Shown in pieces: positions 1-11,195 of a stretch of DNA of 64,000 nucleotides. The notes under the pieces were generated by a model. The model was given only the letters and a program-made list of their open reading frames with translations, was not told the DNA's origin and searched no databases. Position numbers and translations under genes: made by a program. The stretch comes from Diphasiastrum complanatum (Eukaryota; Streptophyta; Lycopodiopsida; Lycopodiales; Lycopodiaceae): assembly GCA_029204225.1 (NCBI GenBank), contig CM055092.1, forward strand, positions 16,981,921 to 17,045,920, written 5' to 3'. Each line of letters begins with the position of its first letter. Within the stretch, counting starts at the first letter, position 1.

Positions 1-1184
1 CAACATGCTAAACAAAGTTCCAGCAATGTTAAAAATCTCTAAGGTCCATGTATTTCTAAATGACAAAAGGTTATTACATTAACTCAAAGTGGACCAAATC
101 AAAGAAAATTTACAAGTGCAAAACTTAAGATTTCAATGTTTGGAAGGCTTCACTTACAAACCTAGCAAATTTATAAGGCCTAATAGTGATAGGCTTACGA
201 GCTTAAAGTGTTTCTGTGCTACTCAAAGTTTTTTATTTGGGCTATGTTTTTGCTATTTGGCTATACTTTTATTTTCTTTTTCAAAAAGTTTTAAATCTGA
301 CCATCAAAACCAAAAACTTTATAGCCTAGCTTTGATATAATTATCTTAGATTTGAGAATATTTAGTCTTAGATTTTGACTATTTACTTATATGTAGAAGA
401 AATATTCAATACATGAAACTATTTTTTGCCAAACTTTGCTATACTTATAAATTTCAACAAGAAATAAATCACCAATTCTACGATAATTTTGATATTTTAT
501 ATTTTGAAATAAAAAGCATTGATGTTGGTGTGTTAGTAATAAGATAAGAGAAGGGGTGGAGTGGTGTGCGGTGATTATTGAACTTTCGAAAAATGTCTTT
601 AATTGCTAAAAGAAGCCCTTGCTTTTATTATCAAAGAATGGGAAAACCCATCAATGTACAATAAGATAAATGTAGATAAAATGATAATGCCAAATGGCAA
701 AAAGTAATAGAGCTAAAACATAAAACGTTAATTGTTGGTTTACTTTTCTGATGAACCATTTATCAACAAGCAAGGAACTTCTACACCTCCCTTAACCTCA
801 TGGCGTGGAGGCTACTAGCTGCTGAATAAAAAGAGAAAGGTTTGCTCAATTCAAAGTAAAACGTAACTAAGTTTGATAGATGATAGATGCTTCAAACCTG
901 TGATGTCTTTCAGAATCATAAATACCTGCACATTTTTTTTTAGTTCATTTGGAATTTGCCTTAAATGGCATAATTTTGTATTTTTGGCAATAAGTACCTT
1001 TACACATTTGTAAGGTACACTTACTATTTTTAGAAATTTTAAGAATCACCTTACAAAAATGCAAGGTGCAGTTTCTATTTTTAGAAAGTCACATATTTCC
1101 GAAATTACTATTTTTGAAAAGTCAACTTTGTAAAAATAGAAAAAAAAAGGAGAAAAAACAAAAAATGTGCAGTTAATTTACGCA
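1..1184. other. AT-rich stretch, nothing assigned
   Basis: I see no coding similarity, RNA gene or LTR structure here. The only longer open frame (83 codons near the start) is a low-complexity AT-rich frame with no recognisable motif. Confidence 0.5.
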
Positions 1185-1275
1185 GGGGAAGGCCCACGGG
1201 CGGGGGCCTTCCGGGTTTGGAGGCGCCCTCGGGCTGCCGCAAACCCGGAAGGCCCCCCGCCCTCGGGCCTTCCCC
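1185..1275. repeat. GC-rich near-perfect hairpin
   Basis: The arms 1185-1219 and 1240-1275 are reverse complements apart from two or three indels or mismatches, and enclose a loop of about 20 nt. The whole is very GC-rich inside AT-rich DNA. The outer arm carries a GGGGAAGGCCC motif answered by GGGCCTTCCCC. It could be a small foldback element; no target duplication is obvious. Confidence 0.75.
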
Positions 1276-3175
1276 CTTACTAAAAGTACAACAGTTTCAC
1301 GTCCTACCTATCAATACCCACCCGGTAGATACAACAAAGCTGTACTGTGCACATGAAAAGGTTGAATGAATAAACCAAGTTTTGGAAATTATTAGAAAAT
1401 GACCTCTAAGAACATATATTATGATAGCTAATTAATCTATGGGATGGTGCAGTAAGACGCTCTCAACTCTCAGAATCCGATGGAGGAGGGTTAAGGCTCG
1501 CGAACAACTCATGCTTTATTTTCTGATCTTGAATATCCCATTAATTCTTGAATAATGTAAAGAGGACAAGTGTGGAAGATAGGCAGGTATGTGCAGTCTA
1601 TAACCTTGTACAAAACTGAGAAAAGAGGTCACAATGGAAAATCGACCAATCTTTTTCAAAGAAAGAAAGAAAAAATATGGAAGTGGCCCCGAAATGTGAC
1701 TTGTTAGCCATAAGGAAGAGTCACATCCATACTGAAAATTGCTAACATGGTATCATATTCTTCTTCAACACTTCCGACGTCCTGCTTCTTTACAGATTTA
1801 ACGAAAACGAGGGATTTGAACTAGAATTGATCAAGAGGTAGCGCAATTACTTCTCCAATAGCTATAACAACGTAAACCTTCAAGTGGCAACAAGCAGATC
1901 GAGGATCATTGATTTGTGCATGTAGGCACCTGACACAACTATACAAGCCCATATTTGATTCAAAGTTGTGGCCCTTCTTCTGTTAACCATTATAGCAAAC
2001 AAACTAATCACTCATCATGAATTTGAGATATTGAAATTTTTTATAGTGAAATGCTTGATAAATACATATCCAAATACCTAGAGGTCTATCCACTACTTGA
2101 ACGTAAAGTAGCGAACAAAATTGTCAAAGAATTTTGGAGATAGAATCAAAAGCCTTGAGTGCTCCAAACTTGGATTTGTACTCACATCTTCCAAGATCTG
2201 CTTGCTCAATATCCAAACTCCCAAACTCCCATATCCACTTTGACTTCAATCAACTCTGCTCCCATATGAACGTCCAAACTCCCATACGACTTCAATCATT
2301 CTTGCTCCATGTGTCATCTTCTAGAAGTTTGAAGTAGGTCTAGAGCCTAGACTTTCAGTCTCATGCGTGATCTTTTTGTTGCATGCATGGATTTTGTTTG
2401 TTGCTCTATGGTAAATGTTACATGCTATTGAGTGTGTGCAAAAATAGTGCTTGTATACAATTGCAGTTCCTATGCTATGCATGTATCGATGCTCGAAATC
2501 TAAGCATGTAACATGCTCACTTTCATATGCAGCCCTTCACCATGGTGCAAACCTCAAACTTTGAGATCGTGCTCTTTAACATGGATCCTTTGACTTTGTC
2601 TTTTTTCCAAACTCCATTGACCTAAGTGAACACATAGTATTGCCTTTGCAATGCAAGGCCAAGAAAATAGAAAACAAGCGCACGAAAATCAGCAAGCTAA
2701 AATAAAAGGCATAAAAATAACAGCGTGAAAGGAAGTGAAGGCACCACCCCGACGCATAAGGCGCATCCCATGAACTCAAGGATTGTTCTCAATCAATAAC
2801 TAAAGCCTAGAAAGTTCAAGGATGAAATCGGGCACTTTTATCATAAGTCACTATGCCCAAAAATTTGTAGCTCTTTTAATAATACAAAAATTTGTAGCTT
2901 TTTTAATAATACAACAATATATAACTATTTCTAACTAATAATTAAAAGCGGACAATGTTCAAGACTAAAATCAAATCATTTTCTACATATATTTCTACAT
3001 AAATCAATATGACCAAAAAATTGCAGATTCTTAAATAATGCAACGATGCACCTATTAACGGTAATGCTTGTGAAAAACCAATCAAATTCTTGAAATTAAG
3101 TTTTCTAGAGAAAAACCAAAAAAAGTTCTTGAAATAAAAGTTTTTGAGAGAAACCCAAAAAAAAACGTTTTTGTA
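1276..3175. other. Intergenic, no gene recognised
   Basis: Short open frames near 2134-2337 (+) and 2576-2779 (-) lack recognisable motifs. A frame at 2942-3310 (-) is largely a translation of the adjacent inverted repeat. I find no LTR, tRNA or conserved domain. Confidence 0.4.
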
Positions 3176-3317
3176 CAATGGAATGGGCCGGGCACAGGCC
3201 ATTCTGCCCGGTAAAGCTTTCCAGAATTTTTTTAGGTGAGGGGCATTCTGCCCGATAAAGCTTTCCAAAATTTGGAAAGCTTTACTGGGCAGAGCCTGTG
3301 CCCGGCCCATTCCATTG
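3176..3317. repeat. Foldback element (MITE-like) 1
   Basis: The left arm 3176-3222 and right arm 3274-3317 are almost perfect reverse complements, about 44-47 bp including a GGGCCGGGCACAGGC core. A second partial copy of the inner left arm (GCATTCTGCCC then AAGCTTTCC) lies in the loop at about 3242-3266, so the loop was itself partly duplicated. No clear target duplication was found. It lies about 340 bp upstream of the start codon of the only intact host gene. Confidence 0.75.
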
Positions 3318-3318
3318 C

Positions 3319-3525
3319 GTAATGGATTCTTTGACTTTTCTACATGCCATTAATAAACCATAATCTGCAGTCTGACTTTTTTTTGGACCATTCAGCAACT
3401 GCCACATGGCAGACTGGCACAAACTGATGCATTTTTTTTTTCAATTTTTTTTAAAAACGCAGTGATGTTTTTTGCTTTTTAAAAAGCCAAAAAAAGGGGC
3501 ATAATAGTCACAAAGAATCCATTAC
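3319..3525. repeat. Foldback element (MITE-like) 2
   Basis: A 15-bp sequence, GTAATGGATTCTTTG, at 3319-3333 recurs as its exact reverse complement at 3511-3525, bounding 207 bp of T-rich and A-rich sequence. It directly abuts the foldback element at 3176-3317. A small non-autonomous DNA transposon is likely; chance is possible given the A/T-rich interior. Confidence 0.55.
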
Positions 3526-3657
3526 ATAGCGAAGAGCATTGAAGGGCGTTGAAAAGCAGGTGCTTGCTAATAACGCAAGTTAACGAGCATGTCCTGTTAT
3601 GGAAAATTCCAAGGGCACGGGCGGGGCATCTCTTCTCTTGTTGTCTCCTATTTGGCT

Positions 3658-4182
3658 ATGGCGATTAGGGTTTTATTTGCTCGCAGCTATCATCGATGCC
3701 GTCTCCCACGATGGGGCATTCAGCTTGCGATCAGTCCCTTTATCTCACATTACCACTCTCATCCCTCCCAGTCCTCTATCTCTCCCTCGCAAATTCCTTT
3801 TGAAATCAAAGCCTTTTGCTATTCCGATCAACCTATTGTGACCCCATTTTTGTGTTATACATCTTCAAGTCTTCAAATCCATGCTACAAGCCGTCGAGCT
3901 CACTCCACAGATGCCAATACAGACGACTATACAGAAGATCTGGATGAAATCAACTCGAAGTTCGCTGAGGCTCGAGAGGAGATAGAACTTGCTTTGGAAT
4001 CAAAGGAAACGGTCTACTTTGATGAGGATGCTGAGATTGCGAGATCTGCTACCAAGGAGGTGCTTTCTCGGTTTGAGGGATTGCTGGCTAGGTTGCCGGA
4101 TGTTGAGAAAGGGCGTCTGCAGAGATCGATGGGGCTCAAGATGGAGCAACTCAAGGCCGAGCTGGTCCAGCTTGATGATTAG
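3658..4182 (+). CDS. Embryogenesis-like protein, probably mitochondrial
   Basis: This is a single-exon ORF. An upstream in-frame ATG at 3589 would add 23 residues, giving 197 aa. I prefer the ATG at 3658 (174 aa) because it has G at +4 and opens with MAIRVLFARSYHR, an arginine/serine-rich, acid-free N-terminus typical of plant mitochondrial targeting peptides. Residues 1-90 are variable and basic/serine-rich. Residues about 94-174 form an acidic, helical conserved block (DLDEINSKFAEAREEIE, then ESKETVYFDEDAE, then SMGLKMEQLKAEL). From memory this matches the small plant proteins annotated 'embryogenesis-like protein', whose biochemical role is not established. Poly(A) signal AATAAA follows at 4244. 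There is no sign of decay, and it is the only apparently intact host gene in the window. Two foldback repeats sit immediately upstream. Confidence 0.75.
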   Translation: MAIRVLFARSYHRCRLPRWGIQLAISPFISHYHSHPSQSSISPSQIPFEIKAFCYSDQPIVTPFLCYTSSSLQIHATSRRAHSTDANTDDYTEDLDEINSKFAEAREEIELALESKETVYFDEDAEIARSATKEVLSRFEGLLARLPDVEKGRLQRSMGLKMEQLKAELVQLDD

Positions 4183-4243
4183 TTTGCAGTTAGGGAAAGC
4201 ACAAGGGGGTGATTTCTTGTTGCATATGCATGAGGTTTGAATC

Positions 4244-4249
4244 AATAAA
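4244..4249 (+). promoter_or_regulatory. Poly(A) signal AATAAA
   Basis: A canonical AATAAA lies 62 nt after the stop codon of the embryogenesis-like gene, in a T-rich 3' flank. The position is suitable for a near-upstream element. Confidence 0.5.
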
Positions 4250-5129
4250 ACTCTTTTTGCGTCATCATTTGAGCTAGCTGGGTTTCTCTTCATAATATGG
4301 CCTTTATACATTGCGGAAAGTTCCTGCCCTGAAGAATTTTCCAGATCTCATCATTCTAGACGCCGGGAACTTTTCAAGGCTAAAAGCTGATTGGAATCAC
4401 TGATTCACCATAGTAATCAGGTTTCCCTTTGTTAAAAATCTGCCTTATCATTTAACCCGGGGCATTCCTTACATTTTTCTGCTCCAATTAACAATGATTT
4501 TCTGCTTCGTTAATGTTCTTGAAAATACGAATTGAAAATGCCTAGAAAGTTGTTAAGGAAATTTCTACATGAACCTGTAAGTTCTTGGATGGATGTTGTT
4601 CATCGTGACTGTACAAAAAATGCACGACAGGCACAACTATTATAGAGATCCCAAGCGAAATTGAGTGTAGAAAGATTTATGTATGCTGGTGGCGTGAGGT
4701 TATTTCAAACAAGCTAATCAAACCCTTACTTTGGAGATAGAAATGATGTAAGAAAGTAAGCTGGTGGTGTAAGAGTATTTTTTTCATTTTATCTTTGATT
4801 CTATAGTGATATTGCTTGCAATGTTGACCCTTTAGATTGCAATCAAAGATCAAGAATTTGCAGATGCAACCTTCCAATCATAGAAAGTAAACGACGTAAA
4901 GAATAAGAACCAAGTAGCGTACATGCAATTGGTACTAATTGAGAAATAAATGTAAACAACTCTCTTCCAACATGTATTGGTCCTTGATACAAGGTGATCA
5001 TGATAGTGAGAAAGACGTTGAAGAAATTCTTGCAAGCTTATGTGAACGCATGTTCGTGCAGCATATCATGTGATATCTTTTTGTTGCATCATGACAAGAA
5101 AGAAACTCGCAAAATGGCAAGGCCCATGT
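4250..5129. other. Intergenic, nothing assigned
   Basis: No conserved motif on either strand. The minus-strand frames at 4677-4877 and 4850-5035 are short and resemble no family I recognise. Confidence 0.4.
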
Positions 5130-6128
5130 GTCACTAGGTACCCATGGTTGAAAAGGATATAACATTTTTCCTTAAAGACATTCTTTAAATTGCTTCCAAG
5201 AATCCTCATCTTTTGATTTTACTTTCCATCAAACAAAACATTTATTGATAATACGATTTTGTAATCATTTATCCTTGCTATCCAACACTTTTTAGGGCTT
5301 TGAAGGTACTTTCGAAAGGGACATTTTCAAATAAACATAAATCTCATAATAAGCTAGAGTATCACCCTCATGCAAACTTTAACTTAAGTTGACTAACATA
5401 TAAAGAGCATGAGCTCATAATAAATATTCCCTCAAGGAGTTGGAAGTTGATAAGCTGAAAAATCAACTCTTTTAATCATCTTAAAAGGGTTCCATAGTAT
5501 CTTGTAAATGATTTATGATGCTCACCAATACACATTATGCTAGAGTTCTTAGGTATTCTCGAATATACCTTTCATCTAGTTGAAACTTTCTAGGAGATCT
5601 TTTATAGTCCTCGTCATATTTTGTTATATCATGAGCACTATTGAACATGTTCACATGCTAGTTGCAACATCTCTTGTATTCTCAACAAGAAATTCACATT
5701 TTTTATAAAATTTTATCCTTGCAACTGTCATAAAAATAGGTGATCTAAGTTGGAAACCATACATAAGCATCAATGAACTAAAACATTTGGACAAATGATT
5801 CTGGCTATTGTAAATGTCCTCCATAGTCTGACTAGTTCTCTACGTTTGCCCAATCTGTCGACTCAAGATGGTCAAAAAAACTTAAAATTGATTGAAGTAT
5901 CAAAATTTCCAAACATTGCCATTCAAACTTCCCTTGTGAAATCGAATCACAATTGCTTACAAGGTCTTTTGCTAGTTTGTAGAGTCTAAAAAGATTCTCT
6001 ACAAATATTAAGCCAAGTCGGATGCTTTTGCAATTGATTTTACAAAAACAAAGGTTGCCAAGCTGGTGAGATGATCAACTATCATCCAAATTGCATCTTG
6101 ACCCTTCTATGTTAGAGGAAATCCAACT
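5130..6128 (-). pseudogene. Ty3/Gypsy chromovirus integrase and chromodomain remnant
   Basis: Minus-strand translation with many stops and frameshifts still shows the order of a chromovirus 3' pol. At about 6128-6000 is an integrase core stretch (KGQDAIWMIVDHLT, conventionally KGxDxIWVIVDRLT). At about 5870-5820 the DNA still resembles the conserved 'GQTERxNQTMED' region near the catalytic Glu. At about 5780-5650 is MLMYGFQLRSPI and a helix containing QEMLQLA. At about 5400 is a VSQLK-like remnant. At about 5300-5150 is a chromodomain-like stretch (ILDSKDK, QNRIINKCFV, then SKDEDSW). No LTRs were found nearby, so this is an old truncated insertion. Family assignment is by motif recognition. 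Confidence 0.65.
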
Positions 6129-6365
6129 CCAATATATATATATATATATAAAAATATATTTGTGTGTCACACTTGTGCCTATGCACTCATGGTTGCATGG
6201 GTGCATTCTCCCATACCATGTATTTTTTCAAAAAAACTAACTAAAATTCTTAGATGCATGCATGGGGAGGAGGATGTGTGCATCCTGCCCCATGCATACA
6301 GATTACTCCACATGTCCTAATTCAAACAGACCTCTCTCACGATCCCCCCCTCCCCGCCCCCCCCT

Positions 6366-6372
<7 letters not shown>

Positions 6373-6407
<35 letters not shown>
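6373..6407. repeat. (CT)n microsatellite
   Basis: About 17 CT units follow a C-rich tract and directly precede the MCTP pseudogene. Confidence 0.95.
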
Positions 6408-6409
<2 letters not shown>

Positions 6410-6414
6410 AGCTA

Positions 6415-7045
6415 TGGTGCTTGCTGGAGTTGGGCATTATCCAAGCAAAGGATCTCTCCCCATGAAGACCAAGGATGGTGGAGGCATCACAGATGCCTAT
6501 TGCGTGGCGAAGTATGGATCGAAATGGGTGAGCACACGGATGATCATGGATAGCTTCAATCCTTGTTGGAACGAGCCTTACACATGGGAGGTGTACAATT
6601 CATGCACAGTACTCACCATAGTTGTGATCGACAATTGGCATCTGCATAGCCACAATTTCGAAGCCGCAATGCAGAGCAAAGATGTGCGTATCAGATTGTC
6701 TACTCTAGAGAGCAATCACGTGTACACAAACATGTATCCTTGTTGATGTTTCATCAATGTGGGGTGAAGAATATGGGAGAGATAGAGTTGGTTGTTTGCC
6801 CAACCACATCGCTGCTGGATTCAATGTAGCTATATGCTCAGCCATTGCTACCAAAGGTCCACCACCTCCATCCTCTAAGAGTGCATCAACTAGAAATGCT
6901 ACGATCAGCAGCTATCAAAATTCAATCTATGAGGATGGCATGATACGAGCCTCCTCTGAGGCAGGAGGTGGTGTTGTACGTGTTGAAACCAGAATCTCAT
7001 TGATGGAGCCTCCGAAAGAGTAAAGTAAACTCCAAGAGCTTTCCA
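6415..7045 (+). pseudogene. MCTP/FTIP-like C2-domain protein pseudogene (fragment)
   Basis: Three reading frames together spell part of a plant multiple-C2-domain and transmembrane region protein (MCTP/FTIP family, ER- and plasmodesmata-associated Ca/lipid-binding proteins). One frame gives LELGIIQAKDLSP at 6427-6465. The next gives MKTKDGGGITDAYCVAKYG, then TRMIMDSFNPCWNEPYTWEV and VRIRLSTLE to about 6744. A third gives CGVKNMGEIELVV at about 6760-6800. After a gap, PPLRQEVV...ESH..WSLRKSKVN at about 6945-7030 matches the family's PPLRKEVVEYML...MWSMRRSKAN linker just before the C-terminal membrane segments. At least two frameshifts and two in-frame stops break it. The earlier C2 domains and the terminal transmembrane region are missing. 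It appears uninterrupted by introns, as MCTP genes often are, so I cannot tell retrocopy from decayed gene. Confidence 0.8.
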
Positions 7046-7954
7046 TGCATTAGGGTACAATGCTCTCCATGAAACATTGATGGAATTTAGGTACTTTACC
7101 AGTCTCTGATCATGAGTGTTTGTGTTTGAATCCTCCATGTGCATGTATGTGACTCTCATAAGAATAAAGCTCATGTATGATCAACGAGCTTTTGCAACCT
7201 ACCATACTGCTATTCTATTTTGTGTTAATTCATTATCTTATCTGCTTTTATCTTCACAGAGCAAGGACTGAACTTCATAGCCCATCATATTATGCAAAAG
7301 TTGACCTTTGATCAATAGATGAGGTTTGGTGGCATTGTGACGTCTTTTGTGGGTTTGACCGTTGACTTAAACATCAGAGAGCATAGGACAGCCTTGATTG
7401 TTAAAAAAGACTCCATTACTCAAATGTATCTATAGTTTGATTTGTTAATGGTCATACCATTGGCATTATGCAAATGCAATTGAAGATGCTCTGGAAAGGC
7501 TATTGCAACACATTAGAGTTAATGTAGAAAAATGCTCAGATGGATGAGAGATTCATCTTTCCTTTACTGGAAGAGGCTGCTAAAGGCAGTGCTTTCTTAA
7601 GCGTCTTATGTTGAGAGTTCAGTTCATAATTTTCTACCTGTGCTCTTTTGATGATGTTTTAAGGTCTGTGAAGGGCATCCAAATCGTCTCGCTTTTATGT
7701 TTGTAGCTAACAAAAGTTTCTAATTTGAAGTTGGCTACTCCAATTGAGACTTCGCATAGTAAAGATTTGCATAGTAATATTTTGTAGCACAGAATGTCAT
7801 CAATAGCGCTAGGCTTCACACTTCATACGATCAAATAGTCTTGGTATGTGTCAGCTCAAATCTTGCAAGAATGGACCATTCAGTTTCAGATTGAATTTGG
7901 GGACCACACTACTTAGCACAGTACAATGAGACCTCATTTAACATTACAATGAGC
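7046..7954. other. Intergenic, nothing assigned
   Basis: I could not follow MCTP similarity beyond about 7045. No other coding motif was found. Confidence 0.4.
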
Positions 7955-8300
7955 CCTCCTAATGTCTAAGGCCTGAAGCCCAAAGCCCAATGTCTAATGC
8001 CTAATACCTAAAGCCTAATCCTAATGATTAATGTCTAAAGCCTAACCCTAATGCCTAATGCCTAAAGTCTAATGTCTTATGCCTAATGCCTAAAGCCTAA
8101 CCCTAATGATTAATGTCTAAAGCCTAACACACACACACACATATGCACCTAATGCCTAAACCTTAAAAGAAACACACACACACACACACCCACCCTAATC
8201 CTAAAACCTAAAGCTACAACCTAGTGCCTAATACCTAAGGCCTAAAGCCCAAAGCCTAAAGCCCAATTCCCAATGCCTAATGCCTAAAGCATACAAACCC
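7955..8300. repeat. Degenerate telomere-like 7-mer tandem repeat with (AC)n inserts
   Basis: Dozens of heptamers of the type GCCTAAA, GCCTAAT and ACCCTAAT run in tandem or in 7-bp phase. Each is one or two changes from the plant telomere repeat CCCTAAA. Short (AC)n tracts interrupt near 8128, 8172 and, just downstream, 8318. The block looks like an old interstitial telomeric sequence or an unrelated simple heptamer satellite. Confidence 0.7.
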
Positions 8301-8440
8301 TAATGATTAATTACTGGTTAAAGCACACACACACACACACACTTTCGAGCTCAACAAATGTTGGGCTGATCAAGCCAGAGCTTTGTTGTACTCAGAGCTC
8401 AGGTGATCAGCTTGGGCTTTGCTGAGGTCAAAACTCAGCC

Positions 8441-8444
<4 letters not shown>

Positions 8445-8507
<63 letters not shown>

Positions 8508-8533
8508 TAAACACACACAGACACACACACACA
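8445..8533. repeat. (CT)30 microsatellite followed by (AC)n
   Basis: A 60-bp pure CT run (8445-8504) is followed by an interrupted AC run. The long serine/leucine frame across it is only the translation of the repeat. Confidence 0.95.
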
Positions 8534-8959
8534 CTTATATACATTTTACACTTTTACTAATTGATCACTGGCTTTCCAGTCCTAACACACTAATATCATT
8601 GTCTGTTGCGTAGTTTTTGATATAGCCAGACAATGTGCTTACTATGTCGCTATTGTCTGCATTTTGTTTTTTGTAAAAGAACTCACAAAAAAACTTCTTC
8701 GGTCTAAGCAGATTATGCTGCTAGTTTTTGTTCAACTGCAGTCGCACATTGACTTAATTTAAATAATAGTAAAATAGTTAATACTGGGTGTCCGGTTCTA
8801 GACCCTCGTATTAAAAATCATATACCAATCGAGTCAATTTTTTAATACCATGTTGATACCCATTATTAATTCCAGTCGTGATCCTATATACTCGCCCAAC
8901 ACTGGAGCAAAAACGAAGAAACACGCAGCCAAACAAGAAGAAGCCAGCGCATACCCAAG

Positions 8960-8961
<2 letters not shown>

Positions 8962-9016
<55 letters not shown>
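8962..9016. repeat. (GA)n microsatellite
   Basis: About 27 GA units. Open frames on both strands here are repeat translations. Confidence 0.95.
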
Positions 9017-9019
<3 letters not shown>

Positions 9020-9494
9020 TAAGGCAAAATGAACCCCATAAAACATCCAAGACAACCACCCACAAAAAACTAGAGACCAAGAACACCAAAACAAGGCAAA
9101 ACCAAAAAAGATTCTAAAAAAGTCATCCAATCAAACCAAACAAGCCACAACACAAAAGAACATAACACGGACAAACTAACAAAGAAAGACCAACTAATTG
9201 CAAAAAAGCCAATGAATGAACAAAGGAGCAAGAAAAACACGGAAAAAGAAATTAGAACAATAAAAAATCAATTGAGTAAGCCCATATCCAAAGCCGAAAA
9301 AGCACATTAACTCGTTGTCACATGTTGATACCCAGGTTGGGGTGATTTTGTGGATTTTTGCCAAGGTATCAATAGTAGTACTATTTTTAGTATTTTTTTT
9401 ATATCTTAGATTTTTTATATTTTAAATTATGATATTACACTTTAAAAAGTATATTTATAGCAATTCGTACATGTTGATACCCGGGTTGATAATC

Positions 9495-9522
9495 GGCTGG
9501 TATCACCCTTGTGATACCAGCC
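9495..9522. repeat. Palindrome GGCTGGTATCAC / 4-nt loop
   Basis: A perfect 12-bp inverted repeat with a 4-nt spacer. Its GGCTGGTATCA core recurs in a second palindrome at 9612-9640. Confidence 0.85.
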
Positions 9523-9611
9523 CGGTCTATACCAGTCTACAACTCCTATACCTCCTTATGTTAATACCCCACTGGTATTACATTTTCTAAAAAACTGCAA
9601 TACCCTGACCC

Positions 9612-9640
9612 GGCTGGTATCAAAAATTTTGATACCAGCC
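9612..9640. repeat. Palindrome GGCTGGTATCAAAA / 1-nt spacer
   Basis: A perfect 14-bp inverted repeat around a single A. It shares its outer 11 bp with the palindrome at 9495-9522, and further GATACC-type motifs lie between and upstream (8780-9650). Confidence 0.85.
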
Positions 9641-10329
9641 CCAACACTGGTTTGTTCCTTGTGCTGGCTTTATTGTATTTTTTCAATTGGGTGGCACCTT
9701 TATGGCATTTCATTGCTCTAGTTCTGGATGCCAGCGTTGGGCTTTGATGTTCACGCTTCTAGCTTTGTTCTCTCACTATTTATCTTATGCCTTGTGGTAT
9801 TGCCATGACTTCTACTAGCTGTTGTGCTCTGGCTTTGACTCGTGGGCGGTTTCTGTGGTTTCTTGTGCACCTGGTTGTTTTTTGGTGGTCCTTTGCTACT
9901 ACCTGGAGGTCCTTTGCCTGCTGGTTCTTTTGCGCTGGGCTTCCTTTGGTGGTGTTTGCCCTTATGGATGGCTGGTTTTTGACATTACTTGGTTACTTTA
10001 ATGAGATGTCAAATGATGTCATATCTGTCACTGATGGAGTTGTTGTCCAATTTTTTTTAAAAAAGTAAATGGTTGGTACGAAATATTGGTTTTATTGATA
10101 TTATTTTCGAAAAAAATCTTTTAGGTTTTCTAAAATAGATGGCTTTTAGTCAACCTACACTTTGTTGTGTATACCTTAACATATTTTGATACAGTTTGTC
10201 ATAACATAAGAAAACAGTTTACATACCACTAAATGGCCTACTCTAAAATATGTTACATAAACAAACAAAAAAAATACCATTAAGAGCTCTACTCTCAAAT
10301 AGGCTACTTGTTTAAATGTCTAAAATAAA

Positions 10330-10332
<3 letters not shown>
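9641..10332. other. Intergenic, nothing assigned
   Basis: A Trp/Phe-rich plus-strand frame at 9787-10068 has no family resemblance and an improbable composition. I treat it as chance. Confidence 0.4.

Positions 10333-10398
<66 letters not shown>
10333..10398. repeat. (CT)n microsatellite
   Basis: About 33 CT units. Confidence 0.95.
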
Positions 10399-10401
<3 letters not shown>

Positions 10402-10979
10402 AATTCAAGCTCATAAAAAACAATTATCTTACAAAAACAACTTCAACACTACCTTACACATTATATAAATCCTATGCCATCTGTAATCACCTACACTACA
10501 ATATACACCTCAGCTCTAATGTTGTTAAAAAAAAACCCTAATCCATGACTGACATATTTTTCACATGATTTAGAACCAAAAATAGTCCTGAGTCCTTGCT
10601 ATTATGGAGATTGCTTTAAGCAATGTCAAAAATTAAAAAACCAAAAAATGTCAAAATATCAAACCCTCAATTTTTCACTCACACACACACACACTCTTAT
10701 GGCATTTGCTACAACTATGGTGGAGCATGGCTTGTTTGGTCTGTTGTTGTTGTTGCTGCTACAGCAATGAAGCCTTGAGCAGAAGCACTTTTTCCTATGT
10801 TGTTGCTGCTCTAGCAATGAAGCCTGAGAAGCCTTGAGCAAAAGCACTTTTTCCTACAAACTCCAAAGATCTAGAAGAGGAGAGGAGAGAGTGAGTGAGT
10901 GTTGTGTGGGAATGCCCGCAACAACCAAAAAGATGGATAGAGGTAGAGGGAGGTCGAAGAGAGAGACATCAAGATCGAT

Positions 10980-11195
10980 GGACATGTGTATGTGTATGTG
11001 TGTTTGCATGTTGTGTGTGCGTGTGTACATGTATGAGTGTGTTGTATGTGCATGTGTGATGTGTACGTGTGTATATGTATGTGTGTTGTGTGTGTGCGCA
11101 GGTATGTGTATGTGTGTGTGTATGTGTTGTGTGTCTATTTGTGTTTGCATGTGTACGTGTTTGTATGTGTATGTGTTGTGTGTGTGTTTATACCT
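10980..11195. repeat. (TG)n-rich imperfect microsatellite
   Basis: About 210 bp of TGTGTATG, TGTGTGTG and GTGCATG variants. Cys/Val/Met-rich or Thr/His-rich frames on both strands are artefacts of the repeat. Confidence 0.9.

Noticed and set aside
1740-1760. TGGTATCATATTC as a primer-binding site
   Set aside because: Only the first eight bases fit and no LTR end or repeat lies beside it.
9787-10068. 93-codon Trp/Phe/Leu-rich plus-strand frame resembling a membrane protein
   Set aside because: No conserved motif, no family resemblance, TE-poor simple sequence context; hydrophobicity follows from T-rich DNA.
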